This document shows positions 1 through 9,220 of a stretch of 64,000 bases of DNA, one piece after another (the stretch's first letter is position 1; each line of letters opens with the position of its first letter). The notes beneath the pieces were generated by a model, which was given only the letters and a program-made list of their open reading frames with translations, searched no databases and was not told where the DNA came from. The stretch covers positions 4,030,001-4,094,000 of the forward strand of contig OZ253474.1 in assembly GCA_965261695.1 (NCBI GenBank), given 5' to 3'. Source of the stretch: Bin5 sp965261695 (GTDB lineage: Bacteria; Chloroflexota; Anaerolineae; Caldilineales; Caldilineaceae). The position numbers were made by a program, and so were the translations under genes.

Positions 1-2
1 TG

Positions 3-1598
3 ACCGGCGCCGCTCTAGGCACAGGTGTACTTGCTGCATGCGCGCCCGCGGCTGCTCCAGCAGAGGTTGCGGCGCCGGCGACGGTGGCAGCCCCGCAGGA
101 GCCGGCGATGGCGATGCACTCGGGCCCGGTTATCATCGCGCTGCGTGACACGGCGGACCACGGTCACCAGAGAGCGGGGCAAGACGCGCTTGTCGCGGCC
201 TACAAGGCGCATCAACCGGACGTAGATGTCGTCTTTGAGGCGCCGCCAGGCGATATCACTGGAGGGTACCATTCCTGGCTTACGACGCAGCTTGCCGCCG
301 ACGATATTCGCCTGGATATCGTTTCCGGCGTGGATGCCGGCACCTTCCGCGATTACCTCAACCTGGACAGGTACGTAAGCGCCCACAATCCTTACGCCGA
401 CAAACCCTGGAATGAAGCTTTCAATTTCGAACGCTTCAAGTGGGCCAACGCCAAGGGGGAACGGTACGGCCTGGCCGCCGCCGCTGGCGAGGTCTTCTGG
501 TATGCGAACAAGACGATGCTGGACGAGGTCGGAGCCAAGGAGCCGGATACGTGGAGCGAGTTTGTCGACGCCTGTGAGAAGCTGACGGCTGTAGTGGACA
601 CCCCGGTCGTGATCAATTTCACCTGGCAGGGGCATCAATGGGTGTCGGGTGTCTACTTCGATCAGTATCACCTCGACTGGATTGAGACGGTGCGCGCCCA
701 CGAAGGTGACTGGAACTTTGATCCTGAGTTCGACGGCAACTTCGTGTTCGATCCGGGGGACAAGGACATTCATTCCAAGTACACCTATAACGGGCAGCGC
801 TACTTCCGCGCGATCAGGGAAGGGGAGTTGCGTTTCGATACCGACGCGTTTGCCGAGATGATCGACAATCTTTCGATGGTGTGGCCGACGTTTGCGACGG
901 AGGACTTCTTCGTTCGCAGCGATGACGGCTATGCCACCTGGCTGCAGCAGCAGGCTGCCTTCATGCCGAGCGGGACCTGGGCGTTGCCGACGGTTGACGC
1001 TGATCTGAAAGAGCTTACTCCCGAGCGTCTGGAAGAGCTGGGGCTGGATGAAAGCACGCAAGTCGAAACCTTTGAGTGGACCGTTTTCCCCTTCCCAACC
1101 ATGGAAGGGCCGCTGGTGCAGTGCCGCGCCAAAGACGTGGCAGGCCAGGGGGATGCCTACGTCAGCATCGTCAAGAAGAACCAGGAGCAAATCGACCGCA
1201 GCCTCGATTTTCTCATGTTCTGGTATTCGGAAGCCGGCATGCAGATCTACTATGACGTGCGCCTGGAGGAAGGCTGGTCCGGCATGGGCCCGGTCGACGT
1301 GTATGGGGTCACCTATCCGCCTGAAAGGCAGCAGTTGAACGATCTGGTCAGGCAGATGGGGAACGCCGAGTTGAACCAGAACAACTGGGAGTACTTCAGC
1401 GGTTACGAGTCCTGGGACAATACGCACGTGGTCAACGTCAAGAACGCGTACAAAGAGGCGTTGGAACGCAAGATTACCGGCGCCGAGTTCGCCCAGTTCT
1501 ATCAGCAGTACTGGATGGACAACTTTGACGACATCCTGGCGTTGAAGGACATCGCGCACGCGGATCTCGACAATCCTGCGCGGGAACCCGGAACGTAG
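3..1598 (+). CDS. ABC importer sugar-binding lipoprotein, 5' partial
   Basis: Family 1 extracellular solute-binding protein that would capture a carbohydrate outside the membrane and deliver it to the two permeases downstream. The frame is open from base 3 and reads through a lipoprotein signal end (VLAAC lipobox around bases 27-41) followed by an Ala/Pro linker. The true start therefore lies upstream of the window, and the internal GTG at 84 is not the start. The mature part has the usual features of the family: a substrate-dependent lobe rich in Trp/Tyr, 'FMPSGTWALP' near the hinge, and a C-terminal 'FLMFWYSEAGMQ' segment. Roughly 530 codons are present, somewhat longer than typical 420-450 aa members. 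It is the first gene of an importer with 1791-3791 and 3818-4720. The substrate cannot be read from sequence. Confidence 0.88.
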   Translation, partial: TGAALGTGVLAACAPAAAPAEVAAPATVAAPQEPAMAMHSGPVIIALRDTADHGHQRAGQDALVAAYKAHQPDVDVVFEAPPGDITGGYHSWLTTQLAADDIRLDIVSGVDAGTFRDYLNLDRYVSAHNPYADKPWNEAFNFERFKWANAKGERYGLAAAAGEVFWYANKTMLDEVGAKEPDTWSEFVDACEKLTAVVDTPVVINFTWQGHQWVSGVYFDQYHLDWIETVRAHEGDWNFDPEFDGNFVFDPGDKDIHSKYTYNGQRYFRAIREGELRFDTDAFAEMIDNLSMVWPTFATEDFFVRSDDGYATWLQQQAAFMPSGTWALPTVDADLKELTPERLEELGLDESTQVETFEWTVFPFPTMEGPLVQCRAKDVAGQGDAYVSIVKKNQEQIDRSLDFLMFWYSEAGMQIYYDVRLEEGWSGMGPVDVYGVTYPPERQQLNDLVRQMGNAELNQNNWEYFSGYESWDNTHVVNVKNAYKEALERKITGAEFAQFYQQYWMDNFDDILALKDIAHADLDNPAREPGT

Positions 1599-1610
1599 TG
1601 GTAGGAATAC

Positions 1611-1656
1611 CTGGCCGTCGCCAACCGTCCAGAATTCTGGTGTTGGCGGCGGCCAG
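1611..1656 (+). promoter_or_regulatory. stem-loop between binding-protein and permease genes
   Basis: Bases 1611-1625 pair with 1642-1656 over 15 positions with a single G.U. The 16-nt loop itself contains the perfect 12-bp palindrome CCAGAATTCTGG (1629-1640). There is no T-tract, so this is not a standard intrinsic terminator. It lies 12 bp after the binding-protein stop and 134 bp before the permease start. Its likely role (inference) is to protect the 3' end of the binding-protein mRNA or lower permease expression, as known for malE-malF in E. coli. Confidence 0.6.
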
Positions 1657-1790
1657 ATTGGTGGCTGCCGGTCAGAACGGTCCGGTTTCGCTGCTCCACC
1701 AGGTCTTAAGCTTTTCCCGCCGTTTGGCCGGCAGCCCAGGCACACCACCCGCATTCACAATCTAACCATCACAGGCATCCCAATAGAGTC

Positions 1791-3791
1791 ATGGCACCGA
1801 TTCCGGTAGAAGCATCTTCCCGGTTTCACAATCGTGGACTGCAAGTCCTGATTGGTTTCCTGGTGTTTGCCGTTCTGGTCAACGCCGCTTTCTTCGTTCT
1901 GGTTCGCATGGCAGACGAAGAAGCGCTCACGCCGCTCGAGGCGTCAAGCCGCCAGTTGGCGGTTGTCGTTCCACTCGATGAGCGCACGATGGTCGCGGGC
2001 ACAGTGGATGACCGGCTCGTGCTGCTGGAAGAGGGTACGCCGGTTCGAGAAGAACAGCTCGATGCCGTCATCGGCAGTATTGACATTGCGCCCAGCGGGG
2101 ATACGATCTACGTGGGGTTGGGCGACGGCAGCGTCAGGGCGTTCGACAGGCAATTTCAGGTCTTGAACGAGGTCAAAGTAGCGGGCAGGGTCGTCGGCGT
2201 GAGGGCGAACACCCAGGGTGAACTTTTCGTTGCGCACGGCGTCGCCATCCGTACGGACAGGTTTTACATTTCCTATTTCCCCACGCCGGGTGCGGAGCCG
2301 GCCTTCACCAACAAGGCCGAATTCACGATCTACGGTCTGGATGTCGCCGATGATGTCGCCTACTATGGGACGGGCAACTCTCGGGTCGTGGCAATTGGCG
2401 TTGATGGCGAGATGCGTTGGCGGACGTTGGTCCCCTTCCCCGTCGTCCGGTTGATGGCGCTGCCCGAGGTCGAACAGGTGCTGGTGAGTGATGAGAACGG
2501 GGGTCTGACCCTCCTTGGCGCGCAGGGGCAGACGTACTGGCATGTGATCCCGACCGGCTTCCGCCTGCAGAGCCTGGGCTTCGATCCCTCCACGGGCACC
2601 TATCTGGCCGCAGATGTTCAGGGCACATTGATCGCTATGGATGCAGCTGGCAATATCCTGTCAGCGGCGGAAGTGGGAGAGGGGCGAATCACCGCTCTCG
2701 TCCCAGCCGGCGGCGGACGGTTGACGGTCGTGCCTCAGGATGGGCCGTGGCACAGCTTGAATGCGGGGGCGATGCGCGGCGTCGGCCAGGCGGAGCAGTT
2801 CCGTTTCCGCTGGATCCTCGCCGATCTTGGGCTGCTGCTGCTGCTCCTGATGGTCCTGGTCCGTACCATCGAGAGCTGGTGGGTTGCGCTGGGCAGCCTG
2901 GCTGTGAGGATGCGTCGCGCCTACGTCTTCTATCTGTTCATTTTTCCCTCGCTAATGTTGGTGCTGGTTTTCAGCTACTACCCGGCGGCGCTGGCGTTCT
3001 ATACGTCGTTCACCAATATGAGCCTGCGCCGGGTCACCGAGTTCATCGGCGTTGAGAACTACGTCACGATCTTCACCGAGGACTTTTATTTCCGGGTCGG
3101 TTTCATCAATCTCCTCATTATTGCCAGCACCGGTGTTTTCAAGACGGTTACGGTTCCTCTATTCGTCGCTGAACTTATCTACTGGCTGCGCAGCAGCAAG
3201 ATGAGGTATCTGTTCCGGACACTTTATGTCTTTCCTGCGGTCGTCCCCGGTCTGGTCACCATTCTCTTGTGGCGTATGATATACGATCCCAACATCGGAT
3301 TGCTCAACCGGATATTGTCATCGGCCGGTCTGTCCCAATTGGAAACGGCTTGGCTGGGGAACGAAAACACCGCGCTCTGGGCCATCATTGGGGCCGGGTT
3401 TCCCTACGTCGAGATCTTCGCCCTGTTGATCTATCTGGGCGGCCTGATGGACATCAACCCGGAGTTGTACGATGCGGCCCACATTGACGGCGCCAACTGG
3501 TGGTCGCGTTTCTGGCGCGTCGATGTTCCGCTGCTCGAGGCGCAGTTTCGCCTTCTGCTCTTCTTTACATTTGCCGGGTCGATCGCTGGGTTCGCAAATA
3601 TCTGGATCTTTACACGCGGCGGCCCGGGCTATGCCACCTACACGCCGGCGTTGGAGATGTACCGCCAGCTCATCGATACCGAGTACGGCTACAGTTCGGC
3701 CATCGGCGTTATCCTGTTCATCATGAGTTTCATCGCGACCGTCGTGATTTTGCGCTTCCGCAGGGAAGAAACGGTTGAGAAAGTAGCATAA
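1791..3791 (+). CDS. propeller-fused ABC sugar permease (MalF-like)
   Basis: Inner-membrane permease of a CUT1-type importer with an unusual N-terminal half. Residues about 17-38 form a membrane segment. Residues about 50-335 read as a WD40/PQQ-like beta-propeller with repeated 'sGDTIYVGLGDGSVRAFD'-type strands, for example 'YGTGNSRVVAIGVDGEMRW' and 'LAADVQGTLIAMDAAG'. A second membrane segment follows at about 341-362, then a complete permease. The EAA loop, which contacts the ATPase, is seen as 'YDAAHIDGANWW' near residue 560. At 666 aa it is about twice the length of ordinary members (290-320 aa). Between two membrane segments the propeller should face outward, next to the binding protein, where E. 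coli MalF carries its much smaller P2 domain. The start ATG lacks a strong ribosome site. The next permease follows after 26 bp. Confidence 0.85.
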   Translation: MAPIPVEASSRFHNRGLQVLIGFLVFAVLVNAAFFVLVRMADEEALTPLEASSRQLAVVVPLDERTMVAGTVDDRLVLLEEGTPVREEQLDAVIGSIDIAPSGDTIYVGLGDGSVRAFDRQFQVLNEVKVAGRVVGVRANTQGELFVAHGVAIRTDRFYISYFPTPGAEPAFTNKAEFTIYGLDVADDVAYYGTGNSRVVAIGVDGEMRWRTLVPFPVVRLMALPEVEQVLVSDENGGLTLLGAQGQTYWHVIPTGFRLQSLGFDPSTGTYLAADVQGTLIAMDAAGNILSAAEVGEGRITALVPAGGGRLTVVPQDGPWHSLNAGAMRGVGQAEQFRFRWILADLGLLLLLLMVLVRTIESWWVALGSLAVRMRRAYVFYLFIFPSLMLVLVFSYYPAALAFYTSFTNMSLRRVTEFIGVENYVTIFTEDFYFRVGFINLLIIASTGVFKTVTVPLFVAELIYWLRSSKMRYLFRTLYVFPAVVPGLVTILLWRMIYDPNIGLLNRILSSAGLSQLETAWLGNENTALWAIIGAGFPYVEIFALLIYLGGLMDINPELYDAAHIDGANWWSRFWRVDVPLLEAQFRLLLFFTFAGSIAGFANIWIFTRGGPGYATYTPALEMYRQLIDTEYGYSSAIGVILFIMSFIATVVILRFRREETVEKVA

Positions 3792-3817
3792 GAGTTGAGC
3801 GCGAGGCACAGTCTGAT

Positions 3818-4720
3818 ATGACCGGGCTTCAGAGAGTTCCAGTTAATTCTGCGACAAAAATTCCTCAATTCCTGGCGCGGCTGCAACGGTATCACGCGGT
3901 CTGGAGTTCCGGGTTCCAGATCGGGTGCCTCTCGATCGTCTTGTTGTTCGCCTTTGTGCCGATACTCATGATGTTGTCGATGGCACTGCGGCCCACGGTG
4001 TTGATCTACGCCGATTACTGGGCCCTGCCCTTTCCGCCGATATTTCAGAACTTCAGGGTCGCTCTATTCGATCTTTTCCCATCCATGGTGCGCACACTTG
4101 CTGTGGGACTTGGCTCGATCGCGGGCATTCTGCTGTTTGCCTCGCTGGCCTCGTATGCCTTTGCGCGCATTCCGGCGCCCGGGCGGGGGAAGCTCTTCTT
4201 GTTGGTGTTGGCAGTCATGATGATCCCCGGCATCGTGCTGCTGGTGCCCCATTTCGTCCTTGCCCGGCAACTGAATCTGGTACGCACCTTTCATGGACTG
4301 ATCATCTTCTATATCGCCGGCGGACAACCGTTCGCGATCTTCTTGATCACAACCTTTTTCCGTTCGCAGCCCAGCGAGATGTTTGAGTCGGCACGCGTGG
4401 ACGGCGCATCGGAGTTGCAGTCGCTGCTCCACATCGCGCTGCCGCTGGCCCGGCCCATCCTCGTGACCGTGGCCGTCATGAATTTTATCGGCATCTATCA
4501 GGACTTCATCTGGCCGGGGCTGATGTTGCGCAGCGATCAGTGGACGCTGATGCTGGCGCTGGAACGGTACGATCCGCGGCTAACCCAGTTTTTCAGCCGA
4601 CCCGAACTGGGCCTTCAGGCGGCCGGTTTCGCCTTTGCCGTCGTTCCGCAGCTTGTCCTGTTCGCCTTCGGCATGCAGTACTTCATCCAGGGTTTGACTT
4701 CCGGATCGGTTAAGGGATGA
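3818..4720 (+). CDS. carbohydrate ABC permease (MalG-like)
   Basis: Second inner-membrane subunit of the importer started by the truncated binding protein. The 300-aa length is normal for the family and about six hydrophobic segments are visible. The ATPase-contact loop reads 'ESARVDGASELQSLL' followed by 'ALPLARP', the EAA motif typical of MalG-type subunits. The C-terminus 'YFIQGLTSGSVKG' is the usual family ending. No ATPase gene follows; a P450 gene comes next after about 100 bp. Confidence 0.9.
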   Translation: MTGLQRVPVNSATKIPQFLARLQRYHAVWSSGFQIGCLSIVLLFAFVPILMMLSMALRPTVLIYADYWALPFPPIFQNFRVALFDLFPSMVRTLAVGLGSIAGILLFASLASYAFARIPAPGRGKLFLLVLAVMMIPGIVLLVPHFVLARQLNLVRTFHGLIIFYIAGGQPFAIFLITTFFRSQPSEMFESARVDGASELQSLLHIALPLARPILVTVAVMNFIGIYQDFIWPGLMLRSDQWTLMLALERYDPRLTQFFSRPELGLQAAGFAFAVVPQLVLFAFGMQYFIQGLTSGSVKG

Positions 4721-4827
4721 GCGCTGTCCACAGCGGTGACGACCGGACTCAATTGCGGCAAATATAGAGAGGTCGCCGAAACTCGTACCGGTTGCGGAAG
4801 CTGACCTGGTCGACTAGGGGGAGCGGA

Positions 4828-6060
4828 ATGCCAAGCGCAGGAGCCAATGCCGGATTTGACGACTACCTGGACTCAACCGAGTTCTACAACGATCCCTACC
4901 CAATTTACAGTCTGCTGCGGGATGACGCGCCCATCTATTGGAGCGAGCTTTGGAACGCCTGGGTGTTGACCCGCTATGCAGATGTGCTGGCCATCGTGCG
5001 GGATCCGGCTCGCTTTTCCAACGGGATGCGCGTCCCTGCCTATCTTGATCAGCTGCCGGATTCGGAACGGGGCAGGTTCCGGCTGCTCGAAGAACACTTC
5101 GCCGTCCAGATTCCTCACTCTGACCCGACCTACCACACGCGCCTGCGGACGCTCATCACCAAGGCGTTCACCGCGCGCATGGTCGCTGCCCTGCACAACA
5201 GGATCCAGGAACTCGTGGACGATCTGCTGGACGGGGTCGAGGAGCAGGGGCGGATGGACGTTATCTGGGATTTTGCCTTCCCGCTGCCGGCCGCGGTGAT
5301 CGGCGAGATCGTCGGCATGCCGGCCGAAGATATCGATCAGTACAAGGAGTGGTCCTCCAATATCATGGGCTTTCTGGGCGTGACGCCGCCGGACCCCGAC
5401 TATATCGCCGGTGCGCAGCAGAGCATTGTCGAACTGAAGGAGTACGTCCGTGGTCAGATCGAGCAGCGCCGCCAGCGTCCCCATGCCGATCTCTTGAGTC
5501 AACTGGTCGAGGTGGAAGAGCAGGGCGACAGGCTCAACGAAGAAGAGATCTTCGCCATCGTCGCGGTGCTGATGAGCGCCGGGCACGAAACAACGACAAA
5601 CACGATTGGCAACGGACTGGTGGCGCTGCTGCGAAATCCTGATATGCTGGCTCGGCTGCGGCAGGAGCCGGATCTGATCGAGAGCGCGGTCGAGGAGATA
5701 TTGCGGTACGACGGCACCACACAGCGCCACATGCGCGTCGCCGTGGAGGATGTCGAAATGGGCGGCCACCAGATCGGCAGACATCAACTCGTCTTCGCAA
5801 TGGGGGGCGCGGCCAATCGCGATCCCGCCCAATTCCCCGACCCGGACCGGTTCGACATTACCCGCCGCAACAACCGGCACGTCACCTTTGGCCACGGCAT
5901 CCACTTCTGTGTCGGCGCGCCGCTGGCCCGTCTTGAGACAAAAATCGCCATCAACACGCTCTTGCGCCGCCTGCCCCGGCTGCAACTGACGACTGAAGAG
6001 CTTGAATGGCATCAACATATCGGCCTGCGCGGGCTGAAGACCTTGCCGGTGCTGTTCTAG
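4828..6060 (+). CDS. cytochrome P450
   Basis: Soluble bacterial P450 monooxygenase. It shows the oxygen-activating I-helix motif AGHETTT (residues 251-257), the ExxR pair (Glu290, Arg293) and the heme loop FGHGIHFCVG with axial Cys361. The length of 410 aa is standard for bacterial class I P450s. I chose ATG 4828 because it has a purine-rich ribosome site (AGGGGGAG) just upstream; an upstream in-frame TTG at 4792 lacks one. No ferredoxin or ferredoxin reductase is adjacent, so electrons must come from partners elsewhere. Placement between a sugar importer and sugar-lactone enzymes suggests a substrate in the same pathway, possibly O-demethylation of a methylated sugar as known for some marine bacterial P450s; that is inference. 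Confidence 0.95.
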   Translation: MPSAGANAGFDDYLDSTEFYNDPYPIYSLLRDDAPIYWSELWNAWVLTRYADVLAIVRDPARFSNGMRVPAYLDQLPDSERGRFRLLEEHFAVQIPHSDPTYHTRLRTLITKAFTARMVAALHNRIQELVDDLLDGVEEQGRMDVIWDFAFPLPAAVIGEIVGMPAEDIDQYKEWSSNIMGFLGVTPPDPDYIAGAQQSIVELKEYVRGQIEQRRQRPHADLLSQLVEVEEQGDRLNEEEIFAIVAVLMSAGHETTTNTIGNGLVALLRNPDMLARLRQEPDLIESAVEEILRYDGTTQRHMRVAVEDVEMGGHQIGRHQLVFAMGGAANRDPAQFPDPDRFDITRRNNRHVTFGHGIHFCVGAPLARLETKIAINTLLRRLPRLQLTTEELEWHQHIGLRGLKTLPVLF

Positions 6061-6126
6061 CTGAGGAGCATCACTGTATTACAAAACGACAAACGGCCGA
6101 TCCACCGTTCTGGGGGTGAAGAGGAT

Positions 6127-7005
6127 ATGGTGAGCGATCAGAGTCTTACCGATTCAGGCATCGTGGATACGCATGTGCATTTCTGGCAATTCGAACTGCT
6201 GCGCCGCGTCTGGCAACCGCCGCCGGTCATATTCCGCACGTTTACGCCCGAAGACCTGGTCGACGACGCGGCCGCCGTCGGCGTCAACCGCTGCGTGCTG
6301 GTCGAGGCCGGGACGACCGATGAGGACAACCGGGCGCTGGCCGATTTCGCGGCCTCGTCCGAGTTCGTCGGCGCCATGATCTCGTTCGCCGACCTGGAGA
6401 GTCCGACGCTGGAGCGGGAGCTGGACGACCTTGCCGAGATTCCGAAATTCAGGGGCGTCCGTATGCGGTTTGAGGGCCATCCCGACCCGGATATCCTGAA
6501 GCGGCAGAGCGTGATCGACGGCATCCGCAAGGTGGCGGAGCGAGGCCTCATCCTCGAGTTACTGGTTGATACCAGCCATTTGAAGGACATCGCGCGAGTC
6601 TATCAGCAGGTTCCCGACCTCAAAGGGATGATCGAGCACATGGGCAAGCCCGATCTGCGCCGCGGCACTGACCGTGCGCAGTGGCGTCAACATATGCGGG
6701 CACTGGCCCAAGAGACACAGGCGTTCTGTAAACTCTCGATCGGGCCGCGCGTGGTCGACCTGGAAGAGATCTACGCCCACCAGGGACAAGGCTGGCAACT
6801 GGAATGGATCCAGCCGCCGATCCAATACCTGGTGGAGCAGTTTGGGCCGGACCGCCTGGTGTGGGGTAGTGACTGGCCGCTGGTGCTGCTGGAATCCGAC
6901 TACGCCGGCGGCCTGCAGGCCATGCGGGATGCCCTGGGATCGCTGGACGCCGAAGACGAAATGCGCCTCTATCGAACGACAGCTGTGAAGTTCTATTCAC
7001 TGTAG
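6127..7005 (+). CDS. amidohydrolase, sugar-lactonase type (COG3618-like)
   Basis: TIM-barrel metal-dependent hydrolase of the amidohydrolase_2 family. It shows the N-terminal HxH (His16, His18 in VDTHVHFW), a central His in 'MIEHMGKPDLR', and the catalytic Asp249 in WGSDWP. Its 292 aa fit L-fuconolactonase and L-rhamnono-lactonase relatives, which open the lactones formed by sugar dehydrogenases. Its neighbours are rhamnose mutarotase and a Gfo/Idh dehydrogenase, consistent with oxidative deoxysugar breakdown. A ribosome site (GGGGGTGAAGAGG) precedes the ATG. Exact substrate is not known; 2-pyrone-4,6-dicarboxylate lactonase-like activity is an alternative. Confidence 0.85.
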   Translation: MVSDQSLTDSGIVDTHVHFWQFELLRRVWQPPPVIFRTFTPEDLVDDAAAVGVNRCVLVEAGTTDEDNRALADFAASSEFVGAMISFADLESPTLERELDDLAEIPKFRGVRMRFEGHPDPDILKRQSVIDGIRKVAERGLILELLVDTSHLKDIARVYQQVPDLKGMIEHMGKPDLRRGTDRAQWRQHMRALAQETQAFCKLSIGPRVVDLEEIYAHQGQGWQLEWIQPPIQYLVEQFGPDRLVWGSDWPLVLLESDYAGGLQAMRDALGSLDAEDEMRLYRTTAVKFYSL

Positions 7006-7055
7006 CGGGCAAATTGAGCGGCGCTGCGGCCCGAAATCTGCCGGGAGGAGTTCTC

Positions 7056-8051
7056 ATGCCAACTCTTGACAAAAATGTCACAGATCGATTTGAAGAACAC
7101 GGGTACGTGGTGGTCGAGGGGGTCCTGGACCCGCAGGAGGACATTCAGCCCATCGTCGCCGAGTACGCTGAACTGCTGGACTCGCTGGCGGCGCAGTGGC
7201 ACGCCGAGGGCCGTCTCTCCTCGTCCCATCGTGAGTTGCCCTTTGGCGAGCGGTTGACGCAGGTTCTCGCCGAGGGGATGCCTGTTTTCCCCAGCTTTGA
7301 TATCTCCCTGCCTCCGCTTGCCGCCGATGCGACCGAGGCGACACCGCTTCACCTGGGCGCGGCCGTCTTCAATCGCCTCCTGCGCAACCCGCGTCTGCTG
7401 GATGCGGTAGAGTGCTTTATCGGGCCGGAGGTCTACTGTAACCCGGTCCAGCACGTTCGCATCAAGCCGCCTGAACGCCTGGTGCCGGCAGCGTTGCGCC
7501 ACTCGCTGGTGGCGTCGGTGGATTGGCACCAGGACGCGGGCGTCGTCGAAGATGAGGCCGACGACACCGACCTGCTCTCAGCCTGGGTCGCCATAACCGA
7601 TGCCACGGCCGAAAACAGCTGTATGGTCATGATTCCGGGGAGCCACAAGGCCGATGTCGCGCTGCATTGCATCACCTACGAAAAGCAGGGATTCGCCGGA
7701 TCGGCCCAACTCACGATCCCGCAGCAGTACCGCGGCCCCAGCGAGCCGACCCCCGTTCCCATGCGCGCCGGCGATGTGCTCTTCTTCCACCGCATGACCA
7801 TGCACTCGTCGCTGCCGAATGTCAGCGACGACATCCGTTGGAGTTTCGATCTGCGCTACAATCCTGTCGGTCAGCACTCGGGGCGGTCCTGGTTTCCGGG
7901 CTTTGTCGCCCGCAGCCGCGCCCATCCCGAAACTGAACTGACCGATTCCGAAGAATGGGCGCAACTCTGGCGCGATGCGCAAGCGGCCCTGGCCGCCGAC
8001 GGCACGCCTGCTTTCATCCGCTGGCAGGAAGACGATCCGCGCTGCGCCTGA
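7056..8051 (+). CDS. phytanoyl-CoA dioxygenase family oxygenase (PhyH)
   Basis: Non-heme Fe(II)/2-oxoglutarate-type oxygenase, double-stranded beta-helix fold. The iron ligands appear as His158 and Asp160 in 'DWHQDAG' and the distal His250 in 'MTMHSSLPN', followed by an Arg suited to bind 2-oxoglutarate in 'DDIRWSFDLRY'. The start at ATG 7056 is set by GGAGGAG six bases upstream; the TTG at 7014 is less likely. Length 331 aa. Bacterial members hydroxylate very diverse small molecules, so the family name does not imply phytanate. It sits between a lactonase and a sugar dehydrogenase and is the second oxygenase in the block after the P450. Confidence 0.9.
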   Translation: MPTLDKNVTDRFEEHGYVVVEGVLDPQEDIQPIVAEYAELLDSLAAQWHAEGRLSSSHRELPFGERLTQVLAEGMPVFPSFDISLPPLAADATEATPLHLGAAVFNRLLRNPRLLDAVECFIGPEVYCNPVQHVRIKPPERLVPAALRHSLVASVDWHQDAGVVEDEADDTDLLSAWVAITDATAENSCMVMIPGSHKADVALHCITYEKQGFAGSAQLTIPQQYRGPSEPTPVPMRAGDVLFFHRMTMHSSLPNVSDDIRWSFDLRYNPVGQHSGRSWFPGFVARSRAHPETELTDSEEWAQLWRDAQAALAADGTPAFIRWQEDDPRCA

Positions 8052-8106
8052 GAGCCGCGCGGCGCCTGAATCGAGTTTGTCGGCCGAATTCTCTCCGGGG
8101 GAAGTC

Positions 8107-9186
8107 ATGCATGATCAACGTCTGGAACTTGACTACAAGCCGCGCCTGCCCCCCAAGATGGACTATGGAATCGGCGTCGTAGGCTGCGGAGGCATCATGA
8201 ACGACGCCAGCCTGCCCGCTTACACGGCGCACAAGCTGAACGTCGTTGGTTGCTACGACCTCGACCGGAAAACAGCCGAATCCACGGCCCGCAAATTCGA
8301 CATTCCCATGGTCTACGACAACCTGAGCGACCTGTTGTCAGATCCGGGCGTGCAGATCGTGGAGATTGCCGTCCATCCCTGGCAGCAGTTTGAACTCGCG
8401 CGCCTGGCGATTGCGGCTGGGAAGCATCTGCTCTGTCAGAAGCCGCTCTCCAACAGCTTCGCGCAGGCGGTCGAGACCGTGCGTCTGGCGCGCGCAGCGG
8501 GGGTCAAGTTGGCGGTAAACCAGCAGATGCGCTGGGACCCTGCCATCCGCGCTGTACATGACTTGATCGGCAAGGGCTGGCTCGGTCAGCCCACAGAGGC
8601 CACTATCCAGGTCAGCCTCATCTCCGATCTGGAAGGCTCATGGGTCGCCGCCAGCCCGCGTTTCGAAGTCATGCTCCACAGCATCCACTACCTGGACAGC
8701 CTTCGTTTTCTGTTCGGGGAACCTGAATGGGCCACCAGCCGCCATTCGCGTCATCCGCTGCTCGACTCGGTGCGCGGCGAGACCAAGACAATTACGGTGC
8801 TGGACTATGCCTCCGGCCTGCAGGCGTTAAGCGCGGTCGACCTCTGCAACCCGGGCATCGACCCGTTTGCCGCGTTCCATTTTAGCGGCACGGAGGGTGT
8901 CGCCCGCGGCACTTTGGGGTTGCGCAGCTATCCCCAGGGCGAACCTGATACGCTTGCCTGGCGCAGTACGAAACTGTTCGCGGATACGCACTTTGAGAGG
9001 AAGCTGGAGGGCGCGTGGTTTCCCGATGCTTTCATCGGCCCCGTCTCCTCGCTGATGCGGGCAATCCACGAAGATGGACCGCCGGAGACCGACGGCGCCG
9101 ACCATCTCAACACATTGGCCATTGTTGAAGCGGCCTATATCTCAGCCGCAGAGAACCGCTCCGTGCGGCCTTCGGAGGTCGGATGA
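8107..9186 (+). CDS. Gfo/Idh/MocA family oxidoreductase
   Basis: NAD(P)-dependent sugar dehydrogenase family: an N-terminal Rossmann fold with GVVGCGGI near residue 20, then the family C-terminal domain. The usual EKP motif, whose Lys is catalytic, reads 'CQKPLSN', so Lys is kept but the preceding Glu is Gln. The C-terminal motif His is visible in 'MLHSIHYLDSLRF'. I chose ATG 8107 because GGGGGAAG lies directly upstream; the longer frame from 7975 overlaps the oxygenase gene. The family oxidises or isomerises sugars and cyclitols. Its position just before rhaM suggests a deoxysugar or a derivative as substrate. Confidence 0.9.
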   Translation: MHDQRLELDYKPRLPPKMDYGIGVVGCGGIMNDASLPAYTAHKLNVVGCYDLDRKTAESTARKFDIPMVYDNLSDLLSDPGVQIVEIAVHPWQQFELARLAIAAGKHLLCQKPLSNSFAQAVETVRLARAAGVKLAVNQQMRWDPAIRAVHDLIGKGWLGQPTEATIQVSLISDLEGSWVAASPRFEVMLHSIHYLDSLRFLFGEPEWATSRHSRHPLLDSVRGETKTITVLDYASGLQALSAVDLCNPGIDPFAAFHFSGTEGVARGTLGLRSYPQGEPDTLAWRSTKLFADTHFERKLEGAWFPDAFIGPVSSLMRAIHEDGPPETDGADHLNTLAIVEAAYISAAENRSVRPSEVG

Positions 9187-9220
9187 AGCCGCCATTCATT
9201 GGCGGGGAGGGACTGTCGCA

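Noticed and set aside
84..1598. GTG at 84 as the start of the first binding protein
   Set aside because: The frame is open to the window edge and includes a lipobox upstream of this codon, so the true start is outside the window.
15..1754. 579-aa reverse-strand frame opposite the first binding-protein gene
   Set aside because: It is the antisense shadow of a clear gene in GC-rich DNA; its translation has no recognisable domain and no ribosome site. The same applies to long minus-strand frames at 4873-6018, 9868-11028, 17610-19118, 44273-45529, 47549-49564, 57289-58539 and 60747-62003.
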